64,000 nt of DNA, from assembly GCA_963922205.1 (NCBI GenBank), contig CAWUHX010000158.1, positions 186,001 through 250,000 on the forward strand, given 5' to 3'. This document shows, piece after piece, positions 61,401 to 64,000 of the stretch. Every line of letters starts with the position of its first letter. The first letter of the stretch is position 1. The position numbers and the translations under genes were made by a program. The notes under the pieces are model-generated. The model was given only the letters and a program-made list of their open reading frames with translations, was not told where the DNA came from and made no database searches. The DNA comes from Romanomermis culicivorax. Lineage: Eukaryota; Nematoda; Enoplea; Mermithida; Mermithidae.

Positions 61401-63798
61401 GTGCTTATCGTGCACATAATGTTTCGTCTTTTAAGACTCATGTGTGACTTTTTCCAACTATGTATATCGCTTTTCCGCCACCTTCCTAGTGGCGTTGACC
61501 TGTATTTTTCTTTTTAAAGTGGTCTCCATTTTGCAAAGAAAAAAAAAAATCTATACTTCTTTACTTCATTATGACTCCTTTTATTTGCAGCTCTCATGAA
61601 CTATGATAATGGGGGAACTTTACCCAGTGTTTAACTTTATTTTAGGCGGAGCTTTTAATCGAGCTAAGAGTTGGCCAATCGGATGATACATACGCTAGTT
61701 AAGTCTCGGCATTTTAGTAGAATAATGATTTCACTTCGGCCTTTCAGGCCTTGCAAAATCTGTATACTATACTCCATTAATTTTGAAATGATCGATGTGA
61801 AGTATGTTCAATACAGAAAAACTAGTACGATCCTTACTACTATTGATAAGAGAATTTTTCCCTCAACGAGCGGAAAACAGAATAGCTGACTATGGCCTTC
61901 AATAACCTGGTTGAGTGGTTCAAATTTCTGGTGGTATAGACGTTGGATAAAGAAAATGCCTCCTGTATGATTTTGGTCATTCTCATTTGCAAGAAAAAAT
62001 TTAGCGTTTTTCTACAGTATAAAGTTTTCCATCCAGTAGAAATTTCGTATTAAATTGAACTTACTTTTTTGGTTCTCACTGCATCTACTATTTTATATTA
62101 AATGGACGAAAATAAGTTACGAGCCTTGCTCAAATTGAACCCTGCATAAATGTTTCAAGACAAAAGGTCGTCTTTGATCTCATGACCTAAAACAGGTATC
62201 GGTAATTTTGGCTAGTTTACCTACATTTCGTAGGAGTGGCCAGCAAAGCATATACTTTTAAGTAAGGAATAAATTACTATGTAATAACAGTGCCTATCGG
62301 CCAGAAGTACACCGAGAACAGCATTTCTTGAACGTTGTCTGCTCAATTCAGCATATTCCAACGTAGTAGTTGAATTCCAGTGTTGGAGGCTGCATCAATC
62401 GAAAGTGAAAATTAGCTAAATTCCTCATATGCTCCATGTGAATAATTTCGAACATCTTCAATTTTTTTAGCCAACAAAATTCTACCGCAAGTGGATTGCA
62501 GCGTTGGTATTAATACGAATTCTATTTTCATTGGTAAAGATGGACAAGGCAAGGAATGCCCAGCCAATAGGGGACCAGCAGTGCAAAATGTATCGATGGT
62601 AAACATTGCAGGTATGAAAACAAACAAATGAGAGCATCAATTTTCTTTTTTCAATGATCATAGATTATGAATTGGTCGTCAAACGACGCAAGTTTTCAAG
62701 TGCAGCACGTGGTAGGCTGTCAAACATGCTGAGACAGAGATTACAAGCGTATCAACAATTCAAAATTATAATTTCACAGCTTCTGAAAGAATTTTTCATG
62801 TTTGATAATATTCTACGACATGATTCATTTATGTATACTGTCACAGTGCAATTCTTATGTAGAATAAGTGATAGAATAAGTATAGAACATTATCACGGAA
62901 GAAAAAGAAACACAATCCTAAAGAGCATTTGAACTACATTCGAAGGAAATAGAGTCGTCTTCGACCTTATGCAAAACTCTTCATGGATCATAATAAGAGC
63001 CGTCTGGTCTTGTCTTGCGCCGATTTTGTCAAGTATTGCGTTTGAAGAAAAACGGAAGCGCCTGAAATATAGCCCCAGAATGTCAGATTATGGACGCAGC
63101 CTAAAAGGTCATTTATACTTGCTTTTTTCGGCGGAACGGAACGGAAAGAAGTCGACACAATTTTCTGAACGATAGGGAAATTTTCGTTCCGTTCGGTTCG
63201 GTTGGGAGTTACCATCGGTCATTTTCTAGAAAATTGCAGTTACCCTCTCCGATCGAAAGTGGATTTTCAGGCTGAACGTTTCAAGCTGTTGGCGATCGGT
63301 TCCGTTCCGTTCCACCGAAAAAGGCAAGTATAAATGACCCTTAAGAGAAACATTAGTTCGCACTGTGTAAGATACGATTTCAGGCAGGATTCAGCCCAAT
63401 ATTGACGGACGAGTAGAAAAACAACCCCAAATGAAAATCACGTATTTGGTGAAACTTGATGCGTTAGGTATCGCATAGCTACAGTAGGATAAAAGTTGGA
63501 AATTTGTCATTCTCTCGATTTTTGACTTTACAAACTTATTTCAAATTTTGCACGTTTAGATGCATCAAGAATCGTGTACTCTAAATTCATCCAATATTGG
63601 GCAAATAAACAGGCTGCAACTTACTTTAAAATTTATTAATGTGGAATACATATTGAGAATACGGCGGTGCTGGAAATATTCGATTTTTAGAACAAGCATG
63701 GCCGTTTTTCACAAAAATCATCCCATCTACTGCTAAAGCTCAGAAGCACCAGACATTTCCTTGTACAATATATAGTCTACGATGTCTTCTACCTGCTG
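31500..63798 (+). CDS. Secreted cysteine-paired protein, seven phase-1 exons, 3'-partial
   Basis: Exons read from AG/GT signals and frame: 31500-31746, 47291-47422, 49908-49970, 54074-54184, 62471-62611, 63384-63467, 63691-63798 (donor GTAAAA; the gene continues past the window). Every junction is phase 1 and every internal exon is a multiple of three (132, 63, 111, 141, 84, 108 nt), so about 295 aa read through without a stop. Exon 1 has a hydrophobic core (LTTVIALTAFLYFGG) after an N-region of about 20 residues, a probable signal peptide or anchor. Exons carry cysteines in pairs (2, 0, 2, 2, 2, 0, 2), as in a disulfide-bonded secreted protein. I recognise no family. Introns of 15.5 and 8.3 kb hold a Ty3 and a DIRS element. 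Exons may be missing, and start 31416 is possible. RNA evidence would be needed to prove the chain. Confidence 0.55.
31747..34159. other. First part of the 15.5-kb intron
   Basis: AT-rich with no clear exon. An open frame at about 32366-32558 follows a weak acceptor (GATTCCTAG) but has no phase-1 donor. CTGAAGA ... CCGAAACGTCG at 32953-32988 resembles motifs near the ends of some retroelements. Confidence 0.35.
34168..35455 (+). mobile_element. Foldback element, family 1, copy B
   Basis: 1288 bp, flanked by the 8-bp duplication GCAACAAC (34160-34167, 35456-35463). The left array has about 19 units of GTGAGCGATTCCCAA (34175-34455); the right array is inverted and shorter (35320-35445). The T-rich and A-rich inner arms match copy A (22158-23266) in order. 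Element ends GGGGTATTCCCA (left) and CTCTATTCCCGA (right, inverted) agree. Confidence 0.85.
35778..35919 (-). repeat. Partial 3' LTR
   Basis: Matches 45858-46000. It is fused directly to integrase coding sequence cut after the residues KIVC, so a deletion removed the integrase C-terminus together with the 5' part of this LTR. Confidence 0.65.
35920..36420 (-). pseudogene. Integrase, truncated
   Basis: Minus-strand fragments show the zinc-finger histidines (THHDDEIAGHF), and the start of the core with FHRVGVDCMGPM and FIDYFTKYVESF, in more than one frame. The second catalytic Asp and the Glu are deleted. It cannot function. Confidence 0.75.
36480..37046 (-). pseudogene. RNase H domain
   Basis: Motifs QADASILGTGAVLSR, AYTSRGLTTAKKNYS, ETLTLVNFAKYFHPF and RIARWGL follow the Ty3/gypsy RNase H order. 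One frameshift lies before the terminal ADALSR box (in the neighbouring frame at 36555-36573). Confidence 0.8.
37090..37870 (-). pseudogene. Reverse transcriptase
   Basis: Minus-strand frames give, in order, FPHWSSPKEKDLIMLEDQI, VNVHGLNQVTKKDVYPLPR, YWSIPIAEADKEKTAF and YFDDILVFGETHHQT (37317-37331 codes YFDDI, the catalytic motif). At least two stops or shifts separate them. Confidence 0.8.
37935..38010 (-). repeat. tRNA-like repeat
   Basis: The minus strand reads GGTGTGGTGTTCTAGTGGTG and ends GGTTTGACTCCTGGCTACACC. The ends pair as an acceptor stem, and box-B-like GGTTTGACTCC is present. The anticodon loop is not 7 nt. Likely a tRNA-derived SINE head or pseudogene. Confidence 0.45.
38155..38315 (+). 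repeat. Inverted-repeat hairpin with tRNA-like core
   Basis: Two arms of about 55 bp (AGAAAATGAAAATTATATGG and its inverse) flank a core with GCTTCGACTCCAGGCTACACC, a plus-strand copy of the 3' half of the tRNA-like repeat at 37935-38010. Confidence 0.55.
38419..39405 (+). mobile_element. Foldback-like element with AT-rich core, family 5
   Basis: The left end repeats AATTCGTCCCC (38419-38520); the right end has the inverse (GGGGAC units, 39358-39405). Between them 38530-39330 is an AATTTAATTTAA-type array, nearly perfect with a 12-bp period at 39040-39300. Frames encode a (Lys-Leu-Asn-Phe)n artefact. Inserted in the decayed retrotransposon; no target duplication identified. Confidence 0.6.
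39600..40264 (-). pseudogene. Second aspartic protease domain
   Basis: ALMDTGAVFSLLDHQVASHL holds the active-site DTG (coded near 39851-39869). AANGAIIPLLGAIHIPV and ELILGTNFVRYFNYV follow as the flap and the hydrophobic-Leu-Gly block of retropepsins. One frame change lies near 39648. It lies just before the reverse transcriptase region, where protease is normally found. Confidence 0.65.
40400..40940 (-). pseudogene. First aspartic protease domain
   Basis: AGYQEIPAFPDTGCDLNIMS carries the DTG signature (near 40819-40842). A downstream frame reads VDLLLGLNFLSQFHTITFDI, the usual end block of retropepsins. A stop and frameshift separate the two. Its presence beside a second protease domain is unusual. 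Confidence 0.6.
40809..42560 (-). pseudogene. Envelope-like, cysteine-rich membrane protein remnant
   Basis: Several minus-strand frames in series (about 42560-42190, 42180-41935, 41902-41714, 41596-41357, 41360-40809) are rich in Cys with Asn-X-Ser/Thr sites in the upstream part. The last frame has a strong hydrophobic segment (about 41090-40990) followed by a short polar tail. This order of ectodomain, membrane anchor and tail fits a retroviral-type envelope glycoprotein; I could not assign a family. It is broken by several frame changes. Its place between gag and protease, not after integrase, is odd. Confidence 0.42.
43245..44198 (-). pseudogene. Gag-like ORF
   Basis: 317 aa. Residues 8-105 fit the retrotransposon Gag/capsid domain: FTRFLRVEFPEERDSDFHQQ, then SESAIEFIEHLSR and FLRGLKPFLRD. 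The C-terminal part is Pro/His/Ser-rich and probably out of its original frame, because a zinc knuckle is not seen. The upstream leader to the 5' LTR is about 1.6 kb. Confidence 0.65.
44199..45857 (-). other. Leader region of the minus-strand retrotransposon
   Basis: AG-rich on the plus strand, with short overlapping frames but no domain. It lies between the primer-binding site and Gag, longer than a usual leader, so it may hold a lost or unrecognised N-terminal Gag part. Confidence 0.4.
45858..46000 (-). repeat. 5' LTR, recognisable 3' part
   Basis: Direct repeat of 35778-35919. The LTR probably continues toward 46300, but I could not fix its outer end. AG dinucleotide runs occur at about 46030 and 46180. 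Confidence 0.6.
46001..47290. other. Rest of the long intron
   Basis: No exon recognised. It ends with the acceptor TTTTTTCTTTAG before exon 2. The 193-aa minus-strand frame at 47007-47588 overlaps the exon and tRNA-side DNA and is judged a shadow. Confidence 0.4.
47624..47697 (+). tRNA. tRNA-like gene, anticodon GGT, possibly a pseudogene
   Basis: 74 nt fold as a cloverleaf: acceptor GCTCGGT/ACCGAGC, D arm GCTC-AGTTGGTTA-GAGC, anticodon stem TGCGG/CCGCA, T arm with loop TTCAAGT, and both internal promoters (TGGCTCAGTTGG, GGTTCAAGTCC). The 7-nt loop is ACGGTAG, so position 33 is C, not the near-universal T, and the anticodon would be GGT (Thr), which eukaryotes normally replace by AGT. One T-stem pair (C49-A65) is mismatched. 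The body resembles tRNA-Asn or -Ile. It lies in intron 2 of the secreted-protein gene. Confidence 0.62.
47698..49629. other. Intron sequence, no gene recognised
   Basis: A tRNA 3'-half look-alike (CCTGGGTTCAAGACCCGG) is at 48740-48757, and a perfect 9-bp hairpin ACAGATCTC-AAC-GAGATCTGT at about 48937. A GC-rich patch at 49490-49545 repeats GCGGCCGCAA-like words. Confidence 0.4.
49630..49850 (+). repeat. Palindrome-rich repeat
   Basis: TTAGTGAAACC occurs three times (about 49671, 49752, 49824), and CGAGATAATCTCGAG palindromes occur at 49719 and 49792, with GAGCTCG words between. It looks like a small hairpin MITE or tandem repeat just upstream of exon 3. Confidence 0.5.
49971..51270. other. 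Intron sequence, no gene recognised
   Basis: AT-rich; a short GC-rich stretch at 51025-51090 has GAGCGAAGC repeats. No exon candidate. Confidence 0.35.
51271..52356 (+). mobile_element. Foldback MITE with 205-bp inverted ends
   Basis: It starts TATTAGAAAATGCCCCGATG and ends with its inverse. The arms match for about 205 bp (to about 51475 and 52150), including the inner palindrome GCCCCGATGGGGC. It is flanked by ACTAGTT (51264-51270, 52357-52363). No transposase frame in the 650-bp centre. Confidence 0.78.
52565..53395 (+). repeat. 97-bp minisatellite, about 8.5 copies
   Basis: The landmark AATTCCCCGTGGTCGAAAAC recurs near 52570, 52667, 52763, 52861, 52960, 53058, 53155, 53252 and 53350, a period of 97-98 bp. 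Each unit also carries TTGTTTACACCCGGGATAAT and GTGTAAAGTGA. The units are diverged, so the array is old. Short frames on both strands are by-products. Confidence 0.85.
53400..54073. other. Intron sequence before exon 4
   Basis: No gene recognised; the stretch ends in the acceptor ATTATTTTTTCAG at 54061-54073. Confidence 0.4.
54185..56511. other. Intron sequence after exon 4
   Basis: AT-rich with no supported exon. 55810-55950 is a GC-richer patch of unknown kind. 56235-56335 holds CTGGGGGTCA repeats and a C13 run reminiscent of the G/C-tract MITEs. Confidence 0.4.
56512..56640 (+). repeat. DIRS left terminal repeat
   Basis: The inverse of 61596-61706 over about 110 bp (GTATGTATCATCCGATTGGC; GGCGGAGC; GGGGGAACTTTACCC on the other side). 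The outermost 37 bp pair with the internal complementary region instead. Confidence 0.85.
56678..57508 (+). pseudogene. DIRS Gag-like region
   Basis: Two fragments: a Ser/Arg-rich N-terminal frame (56678-56902) and a 113-aa frame (57167-57508). The second contains helical, cysteine-bearing sequence (KLECECLLLTSRTQD, EHPLLCLECYSKML). The region lies where DIRS elements have gag. No signature motif, so the name rests on position. Confidence 0.5.
58200..59460 (+). pseudogene. DIRS reverse transcriptase and RNase H
   Basis: KGAIEPVPSFIAPS, then MVKIDLKDAYFAVPV and FTCMPVGLSSAPRVF (58391-58570), a frame change near 58570, then IYLDDMLIL (the catalytic YLDD) and FLGLIISSKT (58610-58800). RNase H starts with TIFSDASDDGWGVF near 59115 and is broken by stops. 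Confidence 0.8.
59713..61090 (+). pseudogene. DIRS tyrosine recombinase
   Basis: The N-terminal core-binding part reads GITKEAADIMLQSWSSRTQK (59713-60033) and then stops. The C-terminal catalytic part appears at about 60840-61080 as TISRWIKTVLRLSGIDTS and, in another frame, RFYQRDIDLPNY with the likely nucleophile Tyr region. In a live element this enzyme inserts the circular cDNA. Confidence 0.7.
61084..61189 (+). repeat. DIRS internal complementary region
   Basis: 61084-61120 is the inverse of 56512-56548; 61121-61189 is the inverse of the right outer end. This template lets DIRS rebuild its ends during cDNA synthesis. Confidence 0.85.
61596..61761 (+). repeat. DIRS right terminal repeat
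   Basis: The inverse of the left repeat to about 61706, followed by 55 bp (TTCGGCCTTTCAGGCCTTGC is central) that match only the internal complementary region. Confidence 0.85.
61762..62470. other. Intron sequence before exon 5
   Basis: No gene recognised; ends with the acceptor ATTTTTTTAG. Confidence 0.4.
63105..63341 (+). mobile_element. Harbinger-type MITE
   Basis: 237 bp. Left AAGGTCATTTATACTTGC and inverted right AGGGTCATTTATACTTGC match for about 40 bp, including GGAACGGAACGGAA. Flanked by TAA on both sides (63102-63104, 63342-63344), a TWA target. The ends resemble those of the 10.6-kb Harbinger (AGGCTCATCTATACTTCG). No coding capacity. It lies in intron 5 of the secreted-protein gene, 43 bp before exon 6. 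Confidence 0.82.
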
Positions 63799-64000
63799 GT
63801 AAAAAATTAGAGAAATTTATGTACTGCTAGGAGATGGCAATATTTGTAGTTTGAATATCAGTTTATAATTATTACATTTTCTGATAATTGAGACCTACAT
63901 CGCGGGAGAATCACAACTTGAAAACTTTCGAAAGTGATACATTATTACAAGCTCATATGCTAAGTTGGGAATTTTCATATTTTTAGCGTTTTTTTGTCTA
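63799..64000. other. Intron sequence to window end
   Basis: No further exon seen; the phase-1 gene should continue outside. Confidence 0.35.

Larger units (their letters stand above)
56512..61761 (+). mobile_element. DIRS-type tyrosine-recombinase retrotransposon, decayed
   Basis: 5.25 kb with the full DIRS plan: inverted terminal repeats (56531-56640 and 61596-61706), and an internal complementary region (61084-61189) whose halves are complementary to the extreme left end (56512-56548) and the extreme right end (61690-61760). Coding order is Gag-like, reverse transcriptase, RNase H, tyrosine recombinase. Stops and frameshifts in every domain show a dead copy. No target duplication is expected for DIRS, and none is evident. 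Confidence 0.88.

Noticed and set aside
62654-62932. 92-aa plus-strand ORF after exon 5
   Set aside because: No matching acceptor/donor in phase 1 and no domain; lies in the intron between exons 5 and 6.

Overview
The window is from an animal nuclear genome. Introns have TTTTCAG/TTTTAG-type 3' splice sites, the DNA is AT-rich, and it is packed with transposable elements. The short introns of the transposon genes and the splice signals suggest a nematode or similar small invertebrate, but I could not confirm the phylum. Almost nothing here is ordinary single-copy coding sequence.

Layout. (1) 1-10158: a head-to-tail dimer of one Ty3/gypsy-like LTR retroelement with a 5778-bp period. It keeps a zinc-knuckle fragment, RNase H and integrase, lacks a recognisable protease and reverse transcriptase, and carries the remains of a DEDDy 3'-5' exonuclease plus a basic orphan ORF behind integrase. 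(2) 10159-20792: a 10.6-kb PIF/Harbinger element inserted with a TTA target duplication 2 bp before the end of the outer LTR. It holds two convergent spliced genes that both read through without a stop: a 428-aa DDE transposase and a 249-aa MADF/Myb-like partner. Small G-tract MITEs are nested in and near it. (3) 21-31 kb: a field of foldback elements whose inverted ends are arrays of short tandem repeats. (4) 31.5 kb to the right edge: a candidate host gene on the plus strand with at least seven exons, all joined at phase-1 introns. It encodes a secreted, cysteine-paired protein of unknown function. Its large introns hold a foldback element, a decayed minus-strand Ty3 element (35.8-46 kb), a tRNA-like gene, a 1.1-kb foldback MITE, a 97-bp minisatellite, a decayed DIRS element (56.5-61.8 kb) and a Harbinger-type MITE.

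How the parts relate. The Harbinger transposase and MADF protein would act together on the element's ends. The short element at 63.1 kb has similar termini and the same 3-bp TWA target preference. The retroelement dimer shows signs of unequal LTR-LTR recombination. At least five foldback families share one architecture but have different repeat units.

Limits. Everything was read by eye. Splice sites, target duplications and domain names are inferences from sequence patterns; no database search or alignment was run.
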